Assembly: GCA_963989385.1 (NCBI GenBank)
Contig: OZ022502.1
Coordinates: 46,493,454-46,557,453 of the forward strand
Source: Ctena decussata
Taxonomy: Eukaryota; Mollusca; Bivalvia; Lucinida; Lucinidae
Length of the DNA stretch: 64,000 nucleotides
Reading direction: 5' to 3'
The notes under the pieces are model-generated. The model had not been told where the DNA came from. It saw only the letters and a list, made by a program, of their open reading frames with translations, and made no database searches. Positions 50,194-60,645 of this stretch are shown piece after piece; positions within the stretch are counted from its first letter, which is position 1, and each line of letters begins with the position of its first letter. The position numbers and the translations under genes were made by a program.

Positions 50194-53100
50194 ACCTAAG
50201 GTATAAAAAATATTTTCTAAGTTCTCATGAACACTCTTTAAGTGTGGACATGTTATAAACATATGGTTGTACGTTTCGACGGAGTTGCAGCCGAATCTGC
50301 ATAAACTAGTATCTGACATTCTCCACTTATGGAGATTCTCTTGACTTGGCAGTATTTTATGAATAATTTTGAAATGAAAATCTGCAAGCTTATTTGTTTG
50401 ATTTATGATACGGGAGGTCCAAATTTCTTTCCACATTGGCTTATTTGTAAATATGTTGTCCCAGTATTTTTCTATAAATGATCTTTCTTTGATTTTATGC
50501 AATAGTATTTGGTAATAGTATTTTGCCTTAGAGGGCAAGTCATATAGGTATTTATTTTCAAAAAATAAAAAAGGCTTTAATTCTTTTTTAACCTTAATGT
50601 TCATATTAACATTTTTAAGTTTCTCTCTCCATGCTCTTGGTATAGACTTCAATATTGTATTATACTCAATTAACCAATTTGCCCTACTTGATCCATCTAA
50701 TTGCCGAAATATTTCTTCACCAGATTTTAGGTTTCCTGTTTCATTTAAAAGGTCGTCAACAAAATTTATATTACTATTTTGCCAGTTCTTGTAAAAAATT
50801 GTTTTTCCTTTAGTTTGTATGTATCTGTTACCCCATAAAAGTTGTTGTCTAATTTCAGCCTCATCTCGTGGTGCCTTAAGCCCTCCACCACATGAGTTCC
50901 AGCTGAAAATAACCTCGTGATAAAAAAGGGGAAGTTTAACAGGTATTAGCTTTTCATTGTCTATATTCATGCACATCAGTGTGTCTATACTACAGTTTTC
51001 CATATATTTTTGAGGTATTATTGACCAGGTTTGCTCTTTACTATTGTAGAGCCGCGATGCCCAAACCGCTTTCATTGCCAAACAGAAAGATTTAAAATCA
51101 ATCATTTGCATTCCACCTGCTTCAAATTCATTTACTAATACTTTCTTACATATTTTATCACGTTTATATTTCCATAAAAAACTATAAAATTCTTTATTTA
51201 TTTCATTTACTATCCTAGGCGGAACACATAATGATGTAATTAGGTAAACAACTTGAGACAAAGCTAAGGTTTTAATTATTAGAATTCTTCCTTTAAAAGT
51301 AAGATCTCTAAATTTCCATCAATTTAATATCTTTCTGATACCCTCCAGTTTGCTATTCCAATTCATATTTTCAGTCTCTTGCTTATCATAGCCAAAATAA
51401 ACCCCCAATGCTTTAATTAAATTCTTTTTCCAATTTATTCCAGCAAAGTTATCATTCCTATTTCTCCCCCTTCCTAACCATAATCCCTCTGTTTTCTCTA
51501 GGTTTAACTTAAGGCCTGAAAGATTTCCATAATTTCTAATAATACTTAAACAATTCTGAATGGCATCTTCATTCTTTAGAAATACTGTTGTGTCGTCAGC
51601 AAGCTGAGCTAACTGAATAGTTTTAATTCCATCTTTAAAATTAATATCTAAACCATTGTTTTTATTTTTGCGAATTCTATCTGCTAAAATTTCAACTACT
51701 AATAAGAAAAGTAAAGCACTCAAGGGACAGCCTTGTCTAATGCCCCTTTGGATTTCAATAGGACCAGAAGTCCATCAATTATTTGATAAACAAGCTTCTG
51801 CCTTATTATACATTGTTTTTATCCATTTTATAAAAGATTCACCAAAATTGATTTTTTTTAAAACTAATTGCAAAAATTTATGACTAACAGTGTCAAAAGC
51901 TTTGTGGAAATCAAGAAAAACTACAGCCCCTTCTATATTATCATTTTCAAAGTACTCCAGAACATCTTGAATCAGCCTTATATTGTAACCAGTATTTCTC
52001 CCCTTAATATATCCGTTTTGATCAGTATGAATAAGTTTACCTATGACAGATTTCAAACGATTGGCAAGGACATGAGCAAGAATTTTGTAGTCAGTGTTGA
52101 GTAGGCTGATAGGCCTCCAATTTTTCAATAGGTGTTTGTCATTTTTCTTATAGAGTAAAGATAGAATGCTTCGTTTTTGCGTACCTGATAAAACCTCTAC
52201 ATCATATGCATGATTGAAGGAATCAACAAGAAAATGTTTTATATCAGGCCAAAAGGCTTTGTAAAATTCGACTGGAAGACCATCACTACCTGGAGATTTG
52301 TTACCCTTCATATGATTTAACGCCTCCTCACATTCCTGTTGCAATATTTGACCTTCTAAATTATCACGGTCAGCTTCATTTAATATATTGAGGTTATCTG
52401 AAGCTTCTAAATATGTTGTAATATCATTCCCAGGAATATTTTCTCTAGTGTATAGTTCTTTATAGAACTGATAACCCTCTCCTATTATATCAGCGTCTGT
52501 TTTTGTGTATGAACCATCTTCTCTTTTTAATTTTTTTATTGTATTTTTTTATATATTTTCTTTCTCTAGACTAAAAAAATATTTTGAACTCTTTTCTCCT
52601 TGTTCCACCCATTTTGCTCGACTTCTGACTTGGGCACCTAAATTTTGTGTATGTACAAGAGCTTGCAATTCAATTGTAAGGGAATCTCTTTCTGCCTGAA
52701 TTGTATGACTGTAATTCGAATTAATTAATTCCAATTCTTTAGCCTGGATTTTATCTTCTATCTCTGTGATCAGATTTCTTTTTACTTTTTGTTTGTGCTT
52801 GCAGTATAGTATTGAATATTCCTTTATCTTGATCTTACAAATTTCCCAAAACATTTGTTTTGAGACATTTTTATAGTCCTCATGTGTTTGTTTCAACAAA
52901 CTTTTTATTTTGTTATTATATGCTTTGTCATTAAGAATGCTAGCATTCATTTTCCATCTCCCAGGACCTCTTTCTGATTTATCGAATTGTAGGTGGATGC
53001 TGACACCTTTATGATCAGATTTTACTCCAGGTATTAAAATACTTGATTTTTGTACAACTTCAAAAAGATCAGTCGAAATTAGAAATTTGTCAAGCCTACT

Positions 53101-53701
53101 TATATCTTTATATGTAAACTGCTTTTTTGATGGATGCATCAGACGCCAAACATCATGGAGATTCTTTGTATTTACTAAACTGTTATAAGATACAGCACTG
53201 CTGTCTTTTATATTGTTCATTGAACATCTGTCTAATAATTTTTCTTCTGCAAAATTAAAATCTCCCCCCCATTACTATCTTTTGCTCATCTATTGCAAAT
53301 TTTTCTACCCATTTTTGTATTTTAGAAAAGAATAATTTCCTTTCACTAACATTGTTTGGTGCATAGATATTTACTAAAGTTAATGTTTCCTCTTCTATTT
53401 TCAGATTTACTAGCAGAATTCGGCTATCCTCTGATTTCTGAAAGTTAATAACTTCAAATTTTTTCCCAAATAAAATTGCAGTACCTCTGCTATGATGTGT
53501 CCCAAAATTTAGCAATATGTCTCCATCCCATTCCTTTTGTATTTTTGACTCTAGTTCAGCTGTCCAAAATGTCTCTTGAAGAAGACATATATCAATTTTT
53601 TTTTCTTTCAACCAAAAGAAACAATCACCTCTTTTTTTAGGTTCTCTTAACCCTCTGACATTTAAGGATATTAACTTTATATCATTTGTGCCCTTGTTCA
53701 T
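50194..53701 (-). pseudogene. LINE ORF2: endonuclease, reverse transcriptase, Cys/His region
   Basis: Starts with MNKGTNDIKLISLNVRGL at 53701, overlapping the ORF1 end by 20 nt. APE endonuclease landmarks: SLNVRG, QETFW, a GGDFN region at the frameshift, and SDHKG near 53020. RT landmarks: NKSPGSDGLPVEFYK near 52300, WRPISLLN, DFHKAFDTVSH (first catalytic Asp), RQGCPLSALLF, and LADDTT near 51600 (Leu in place of the usual Tyr/Phe; the two Asp are kept). C-terminal CRFGCN...HMFITCPH zinc-knuckle-like motif near 50270. Defects: a seven-C run (53264-53270) shifts frame, TAA at 52549-52551, TGA at 51775-51777, TGA at 51319-51321. With 46402-46665 it would span about 1257 codons, normal for L1/Tx1. 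It is not functional. Confidence 0.85.
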
Positions 53702-54525
53702 TAATAAGAGTGGTTAATTTATATTCTGTTTGTCTTCTTTTTTTCTTCCCTTGCTTCAGATTAAGGTCATCCTCAGGGCTTCTATCACCCAGTTTCCTTC
53801 TACCTGCTGGACTTGCTGCCCTACTTGCAGGCTGACCAGCTGGAGAGCCTGAGAAGAATCCAGAGATCAATGATTGATCGCCCTTTGGTTTAATACTACT
53901 TGCTTTTGGAGTTACAGTAGATTGTGACTTCTCCTGAGTGAAAGCTTCCTTGAGCATTTGACTCAAACTTTTTTCTGTAGCCTCACTCTCATTCTCTTTC
54001 TCACCTTCCTCTCTCTCTTCCTCACCACCCTCTCTCTCTCTTCCTCACCATCCTCATCTCCATCACTTTCACTCATATCATCTGTCCCTTGCTTGGCTTC
54101 ACTAGCATCCAAAAACCTTTCATCATCATCATCATCATCTCTGTTAAACTGGGCCAGGATTTTGGGACAGTTTTTGTCTCCCTTTTTATGACCTACATTC
54201 CTACAATCATAACATACAACTTCATTGGGGCAGTCCTTTCTCAGATGACCCTTCATCATGCAATTTCCGCATTCAATGTCTCCCTTAACCTGTTTTTGTT
54301 CTTTATGGTACAGGGAAGCTTGAAAAATCCCTACTTGTACTTTCTTTGGTAAAGGTTCCTCTGGCACAACAATATCGATGAACCTATCACCAGTTTTAAA
54401 GTTTGTCAGTTTGTTGTCTGGTGTTCTTGCTCTAGAGTATTTTAAGGACCCGGCAAAGTGAATGCCTTTAGCTCTGAGTACCTTTTCAATTTCTGTGTTG
54501 TCATATGACAGAGGTACATTTCTTA
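53682..54525 (-). pseudogene. LINE ORF1: nucleic-acid-binding protein with two zinc knuckles
   Basis: Minus strand. The N-terminus is missing at the 5' truncation. Landmarks: RLIRNVPLSYDNTEIEKV, FKTGDRFIDIVV, then two CCHC knuckles, CGNCMMKGHLRKDC and CYDCRNVGHKKGDKNC, near 54270-54170, as in Tx1-type ORF1. An acidic stretch (RDDDDDDERF, SDGDEDGEEER) follows. The frame changes inside a GA-rich simple repeat at about 54020-54045, after which a second frame runs to the stop at 53682 (SLSQMLKEAFTQEKSQ..., KLTTLINEQGHK). ORF1 protein of such LINEs coats the element RNA. The upstream 'MCTSG' codons come from the host repeat, not the LINE. Confidence 0.75.
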
Positions 54526-54540
54526 TTAATCTTCCAGATG
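54526..54540 (+). repeat. Target-site duplication of the LINE, right copy
   Basis: TTAATCTTCCAGATG at the truncated 5' edge of the LINE; the host tandem unit resumes immediately with TACACATGAACAAAGTTTC. Confidence 0.7.
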
Positions 54541-55075
54541 TACACATGAACAAAGTTTCATGGCTCTTGCCCTTATAGTTTCTGAGAAACAGACCTAAAC
54601 ACAAAAACTTGACAAAAATTGCGAAGACAGTCAACCATAAAATGTAGGTCAAGACTCAATAATAATAATGGTTTTGAGATTTACTCTTCCAGATGTGTGC
54701 ATGACCCAAGTTTCATGGCTCTAGATCTTAACGCAAAAACTCGACAAAATATTGCAAAGTCAGTCAACCGTTAAATGTAGGTCAAGACTCAATATTGATG
54801 ATGGTTTTGAGATTTACTCTTCCAGATGTGTGCATGACCCAAGTTTCATGGCTCTAGCCCTTATAGTTTCTGAGAAAATGACCTTAATGCAAAAACTCGA
54901 CAAAAAATTGCAAAGTCAGTCAACTGTAAAATGTAGGTCACGACTCAACATTGGTGATGGCTTTGAGATCTACTCTTCCAGATATATGTATGACCCAAGT
55001 TTCATGGCTCTAGCCCTTTTAGGTTCTGAGAAAATGACCTAAATGCAAGAACTTGACAAAAGTTTACGCCGACGA
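54541..55075 (+). repeat. Right part of the split ~150-bp tandem core
   Basis: Units begin at the CTTCCAGATG landmark near 54531, 54690, 54822 and 54978, with CATGACCCAAGTTTCATGGC, CTGAGAAA.TGACCTAAATGC and GTCAGTCAAC.GTAAAATGTAGG. The left part is at 39490-39837. A GACGACGACGAC tail follows. It was separated from its left part by the LINE. Confidence 0.75.
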
Positions 55076-55103
55076 CGACGACAACACCGGAAAAGCAATA
55101 CAT

Positions 55104-56034
55104 ATACTGAACGCCAAAAGAAACGCATACAAGTTTATGTTCTTTTTTCTCGGTACTGTCACTAGGCAAGTCCAAATCGATCATTGCAAAGACTCTGATT
55201 TTCATCCGACCACAGTACACGATGAAACTATCATGATTTAAATCTTTCGTAAAAGAGTTACCTCACTTTCTAGAAAAAAAACATTAAATTCCATTGCAAG
55301 AGTATTCTTTCTTTTTCCAATAAATCATATTGTGTTCAGAAATGCTCTCTGATAGGCAACTGTTAGAAAACCGCCAAATTCATATGAATGACATGGTTAT
55401 TTATTAAACGACAGTGCTATGAAGTCGGTCCATTTTCAAATTAACTCCCTTTGTATTAAACAAAGAGTAATTTTTGGAGACCGATAACGGCACTCTTTAT
55501 GTCTTTACGCTTCAGTTTCTTTTACAAATGATTTTATGTGTTGCAGTTCATTGCAGTGTTACTAATTTTACAAGGATTTTCCCTTTCTGTTTGAACATAT
55601 CAGAGTTAGAATGTTCAGAGGAAAACCCTATGTTAAAGTGAAATGTCTGTGTACGATTTCTTGATACCTAACTTTCATTGGCTTGTTTTTTTTTTCTTTC
55701 AAGAATTAAAGACAGCCCAAGAACAAAATGAGTTATAGAATATTTTCTTGATACAGAGCGTAACAATCACAGATAAATTGTGATTCACAAAGATTCTGCA
55801 GTTTAGAATATAACCTCTTAAAGATTGCTTAATTTTTGTAACTTTTAATTTTACCCCATCCTGAAAGTATTGGTTTTCACAGTTACGGTGTAAGACATAT
55901 TGGGGATTTCATATATTCTTTTTCTCAAAAACTCACGGACACGTCAAACTTACAAGACAAAAACTAGTAGCGGTTGCCTACTTTTGAAAATTTAATATGT
56001 ATACTTTGTATGCGTTTCTTTTGGCGCTCAGTAT
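55104..56034. mobile_element. ~930-bp TIR element in the tail of the Helitron-like element
   Basis: 29-bp TIRs, ATACTGAACGCCAAAAGAAA at 55104 and its inverse ending at 56034, with one mismatch (A/G at position 8). Left flank ...AAGCAATACAT and right flank TTATCTTGAATCTGC can be joined to give the tail of the surrounding element ahead of its 3' hairpin. The duplication is ambiguous (TA or TAT). No transposase frame. Confidence 0.75.
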
Positions 56035-56067
56035 TTATCTTGAATCTGCTTCGCAGGCGAGACAAAA

Positions 56068-57045
56068 AAATGGAGATATGGCATTACGCAATTTGAGCAA
56101 TTTCTGACCAGTCTAATCCAATATTTAAGGCGCTTACGATATTGATTTGTAGTCTCATGCAATATATGGTTTAAATTATATTCATTTCTGTGGAAACAGT
56201 GTAGTGTCCCGCTACTGCGTACGAATAAACAAACTGATAAGGGTTGTAGGCTTTGTTAACAGTTTGATAAAATAACAAAATGTGTTTACACGTATAGTCA
56301 ACTGCATTATTATTTTTGTACGTATTTAATTAGTATTATTAACATTATTATTTTGAAGACAGCCTGCATAAACTAGTCGATAAGTGATAAACTCTGGGCT
56401 ACAAATTTAGCCTCAGGAGAAGGAGAACAAGTTGAAATGACCTTTGTTATATGCAATTGAAGAACTTTGAATCCTCTTTAACAACGTGGCCAATTTTAAC
56501 TACATATTAAAGGTTTATATTTTTGTATGTCTGAGAGGAATGACCGATCCGCGCACTTAAAAGCCGGTGTCAAAGTAATTATAACCATAGTCCAACAGTA
56601 GTAAGGTATTTCTTCACTGATCTTAGATAATTCTTCCATGTCATTAATTTTGGTAATTTATTGCAAATGAGGAAACTGCAGATATATGAGCGTTTCGTTC
56701 CTCCTGTATTTGGAAATAAATGACAGAATATTTTTTACTTGATAACGAATAAAGCATTCAAGTTGTAGGTGTTTTCTCAAAAAAGCGTATTTTAGATAAG
56801 GTTGCTTTGTAAGCAAATGAATGTCTTAATTCCTTGACTGGTAAATCAATGACTGGTAAATCAACAAATGATCACAATGCAAATGCATAACGAGTCTCTT
56901 ATAACTATCTCTAAATGTAATCGACTGTCAATTGTATACATTAACAGCTAAAATCAATCGCAAATGTATTCAGTCTTTCATCATCACGCTGTCTCAGTAG
57001 ATAATGAGACAGTCTGTGATGCAAGCGCATTATTCAAAGACAATT
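56068..57045. other. Unassigned AT-rich sequence
   Basis: No feature recognised. Confidence 0.35.
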
Positions 57046-57281
57046 GAGCCACGACTCGAGAAAACCAACAAAGTGGTTGTTTGCCAAGCGAGGACTCAGA
57101 TCAGACCGAAAATCCGCCCAGTCTGATCAGAGTCTTTGCTTTGAGCTTAAAGGGTAGCTAAGGGCCTAAGCTACCTCCATGCGGACAGCGAAAACTCTGA
57201 TCAGACTGGGCGGATGCCTAGGCTGATCTGAGTCAGCGCTGGACGCACAGTCACTTTGATGGTTAACTCGTGTCGTGGCTC
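57046..57281. mobile_element. Palindromic MITE family 'GAGCCGCGACACGA', copy 5
   Basis: GAGCCACGACTCGAGAAAAC to GTTAACTCGTGTCGTGGCTC; the ends are exact inverses for about 14 bp and the interior is inverse-repetitive. Confidence 0.8.
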
Positions 57282-58233
57282 ACATCATTACTGTAAAAAG
57301 AAGGGAATAGAGTGTTTTTCTTCTCTACTTCAATACAGAGTAACTTAGTTATCTTTTTTCGAAGCACACGGACTTTTGTAATCTTATACTAGCTTTAATT
57401 CTATCGATGTCCACTCCTCCACTGCCATTGCTAGAAGTTTCACCAAGTTATTTGACTGATTAGTCTGAAAGGTGAGGATATAAGAACCTTACCGTTATAA
57501 ATGGGTTAAATCTTTGTTTCACGACACTTGTCTTTCCCCTAGTAAAAATATTTTCATATTTACAGTGATCTAGTACAAAAAGAGGTTTTAAGGATAATTC
57601 TAAGATGATTGTTCTTATTTCTCAACGAAAACGTACGTTGTGACGTTATGGGTCACGGCGTATTTTTATGGAGAAATATTGAAAACTATCCTTAAATTGT
57701 CCGTGTTACCCCTTCTTATCTGGAGCACTGATCCATAAATGTATTTTAAAGTTTAAACCTTTTATTGCCACAAAAAGTACAAGCAATTGGGTCTGACCAC
57801 AAGTTCTAACAACATTAGTAACGGCCCTCCCATAATTGTAATGGTTTCGCTATTTGTGCATGCTGTCTGCAACACTTTACCGGTTACCTGCATACTTACA
57901 ATTTAGCTTATTCCAAACTGAAATCAGTCGTAAGCTCTCTTCTCAGGCGTTGTCAGCTTTGATTTCTGTCAATTGGTATAGCTTGTGTTGATTTAAACAA
58001 TATTTTATTTACTACACACTACATGGTTACAAAACAATACAATATACAATATGGTACAGGATCTGACGGTAAGCGAAACGCTTTTATGAAAGTCATCTCC
58101 TGGCTTGTGTTAACACAAAACCTCCAAATTAGAAAGAGTTTATTGCTGACATCACATTGTCTGTGTTTTTACATTGACGTCGGCATGTCTTTTTTTATCC
58201 GATATACAGATGATGTTACACTGAAACACTATG
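57282..58233. other. Unassigned sequence
   Basis: No feature recognised; an open frame at 58023-58265 runs into the palindrome and shows no motif. Confidence 0.35.
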
Positions 58234-58340
58234 ACCGATCGTTGGAAATCCAGGTTCTGTCATAACAGACGTGTTATGACAGAACCAGGTTCTGTCATAA
58301 CAGACGTGTTATGACAGAACCTGGATTTCCAACGATCGGT
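58234..58340. repeat. 107-bp compound palindrome
   Basis: Left arm ACCGATCGTTGGAAATCCA (58234-58252) and its exact inverse (58322-58340) enclose two identical 34-bp palindromes (58253-58286 and 58288-58321) separated by a single A. Each 34-mer is GGTTCTGTCATAACA, GACG, then the inverse arm. The whole is therefore symmetric apart from the two small loops and the central A, and could extrude a cruciform with one long or two short stems. Confidence 0.95.
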
Positions 58341-58789
58341 ATTGGTATTCCAATGTAACAGCGTCTACTCTGTCGCCATTTTGAAGCCGTACCAAATAGC
58401 ATCTCATTCACCTTTAATGTTTTCGAAATTTAGAAAACTCATTACAGAAGATAATTTTCCTTACTTCTCATTTAGCTCATGCAGACAATTGACCTCTAAT
58501 TTGTTAAGGAAGTTGTAAATAGAGGCAAATGATAAAGAATCTCTAGAAAAAAATCCGTGTTAATGACAGTCTGGTTGAGTGACCCAAAAATATCTCTGAG
58601 AATTCATCAGTACAGAGTTTGTATCTACTATTTTCGGTCACATAAACTTGCAAGGTCGCTGGGGCACCACATATGACTTTACAGCAATCACTTTTCACAT
58701 TGTCATGTTTCGAGTTGCCTTAATTGTGGTGCGAACGTTCGTCCCTGTCTCTTCTTTAATATTATCTTCTCACATCTTCTTCTTACTAC
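58341..58789. other. Unassigned sequence
   Basis: No feature recognised. Confidence 0.35.
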
Positions 58790-59115
58790 TTCTTTGACTT
58801 TTTCCTTTCACTGTGCCTTGTAGAATCGTCTTTTCTGGGCCAGGAGACCTTTAGCTGTGGCCAAATGACCTAAGTGTCTGTTTCTTGATCATGGGCAGGA
58901 GGTAATCATCTTCTCCAATGGCTGCTTGGATCTATCTGCGATCACCCTCGTTCGCTATCTGTACAAGATGATCAGTAACCGTCGGTAGCTTTTCATGTCA
59001 AAGACTTTAGTTCGTTTCGAGTCAAACTCTACTGTCAAGGTCCAAGACTTCCAGGCATACAGAAAATTGGATATGACAAGCAAGAGCACCTGTTTCATCT
59101 TTGATCCAGGGATAT
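58790..59115 (-). pseudogene. Decayed LINE C-terminal fragment, same family as 38040-38570
   Basis: The minus strand, read in shifting frames, gives VLLLVISNFLYAWKSWTLTVEF, then KVFDMKSYRRLL, then a charged region and KGLLAQKRRFYKAQ, which correspond to the post-RT region (YGCESWTLT, FEMRCYRRLL, GLAKTILQGTV) of the common invertebrate LINE family. Several stops and shifts. The catalytic RT part is missing. Confidence 0.55.
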
Positions 59116-60480
59116 GTTATCGCTCCAAAAAATCTTCAATTTTATGACAGCTGCTGGGGTTTATTAATTCCTTGATCGAATTACCGGTTTTGAGCCACCA
59201 CCTAAAACAATTGCTCCAACTTTGTTTTTTAACTTGTTACAGCTCCCAACTGCTGTCCCTTTATTTGGAGTTGTCGTTACGTTTTTTGAAAAAAAACGCT
59301 GATATGTTATAGTAAAGCTGGGTGATAAGTCTTTCAATCAAATACTTCATAAAGTCAAAACAATACTTTTTGTTCCCTTTTTCTTTTTGAACTTTATTCA
59401 AAACTTCACGTATTATATCACACTCTTACAGGTTTTTTATCTATACACTAAATTCTGAATATTTCAAAATTGCTCCAAATAATTATTTAAAAATAAAACC
59501 AATAAACATATTAATAAATCGACTAGATAGTAATGCTTATTGCGTTATAATTTATTGCTTTTACTTTATACTCCTTGCCAAAACTATAGTACAATCTTAG
59601 ACCAAAAATAACAAGACTGGAGTTACTAACAATTGAATTTTGACTTTTCGTGGAAGTAAATGTTGTGTATCATCAGCACCAATGATTAATCATCGTAAAA
59701 TAAGCATCTTTGATATGAATTTGGGTAACCACTGCACATCGCACGCACAGGCGTACATGTCTTAAAATACATTTTGGGAAGAAAAAATATCTATATAATA
59801 CAAGGGACTTTTCTTTAACACCAACTTAATGTATTGAAACGGTTAATATTTTTGGCGAATACGAAATTAATGCTTTTGTAATCATTAACACGAGGCAATA
59901 TTTTCTGTCGAAAATGTGAATAATTTTGGGGGCATTCGTTTCTGTGCTAGCTTTCTGCAGTGCGTACTCAAATCAATTTAAATGTGATATTTGTACAATG
60001 CTTAAGCAGCTGTATTGATGAAGGAATGCATTGTATCTTCATATTTAAAGTTAGAGCTAACGTATTATGATTTCTACATATAATGATCCTGGCACATTTA
60101 CTTTGAACATATGTGCTAAACGGGAGTATATGTGTAAACATACCGGAATAAAATGGTGACTGTCAAAATTTATGGAGCCTCCGTAACAATAATACAGCAA
60201 TCATACACTGGTTTGCCTTTATAAACTGCTGTTCGGTAATACCAAGCACTTTTAGCGGTATCAGAATATAACTCAACAGTGTTGCTAAGTCAAAAAATAG
60301 GTTTTTCTATTAAAGATTGATTTTGGAATTTGCTAGGCACTTTCAGTTTGTATGAATCTTCATTGCGAAAGACATTTCAGTCTTTGCACAGCTTTCAAAT
60401 TCAGACACCTTAAGTTTTCTGAATTTCAGGAATCAAAAATTATCATAATAACTAGTTTTCTGTGTTTGTTCTGCATCTTA
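59116..60480. other. Unassigned AT-rich sequence
   Basis: No repeat ends or convincing exon seen. Confidence 0.35.
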
Positions 60481-60481
60481 G

Positions 60482-60645
60482 GAGCGGCTGTAGTGTAGTG
60501 GATAACACTCCAGACTACCAATCCGGGGGTCGCAAGATCGATCCCCCGCTTCTCCGGTCTTTCGGATGAGACTTTAAACCGAGGTCCCGTCACCATATGA
60601 CCTCGTTGTTGGTGGGACGTTAAACCCGAGATCACTCACTTGTTC
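60482..60645 (+). mobile_element. tRNA-derived SINE
   Basis: Box A TAGTGTAGTGGATAAC and box B GGTCGCAAGATCGATCCCC form a tRNA-like head (60482-60550). The body has TTTCGGATGAGACTTTAAAC, CCGAGGTCCCGTC and GGTGGGACGTTAAAC. It differs from the SINEs at 16555 and 48194, so at least three SINE families are present. Confidence 0.75.

Larger units (their letters stand above)
39838..54525 (-). mobile_element. L1/Tx1-type LINE insertion (interrupted, 5'-truncated)
   Basis: Minus-strand order is truncated ORF1 (zinc knuckles), ORF2 (endonuclease, RT, Cys/His C-terminus), a long 3' segment, a short terminal hairpin (GTCGG/CCGAC, 39854-39877), and a 16-nt poly(A) read as T at 39838-39853. A 15-bp direct repeat TTAATCTTCCRGATG lies at 39823-39837 and 54526-54540, with one mismatch. 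It falls at the same position of the host tandem unit, so both edges agree. Most other units of that array read TACTCTTCC or TTCTCTTCC, not TTAATCTTCC. The element is dead: stops, two frameshifts and a 3.5-kb insertion. The ~6.5 kb between ORF2 stop and poly(A) is far longer than usual for LINE 3' UTRs and probably includes further insertions or transduced flank. Confidence 0.7.
39454..56067 (+). mobile_element. Helitron-like element hosting a multi-level nest
   Basis: The 5' end is CAAGAATTCCGCCGAATGCGG, with hairpin CCGC/GCGG (39462-39474), then GTCTCGCCTGC (39476-39486). The 3' end is the hairpin CTGC-TTC-GCAG (56046-56056) with GCAGGCGAGAC (56053-56063), the exact inverse of the 5' 11-mer. 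A core of ~130-158-bp units ('CATGACCCAAGTTTCATGGC', 'TTCTGAGAAACAGACCTAAA') is seen on both sides of the LINE, at 39490-39837 and 54526-55075, ending in GACGACGACGAC. Without its insertions the element would be about 1.0-1.2 kb. It carries the LINE at 39838-54525 and a TIR element at 55104-56034. Confidence 0.65.
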
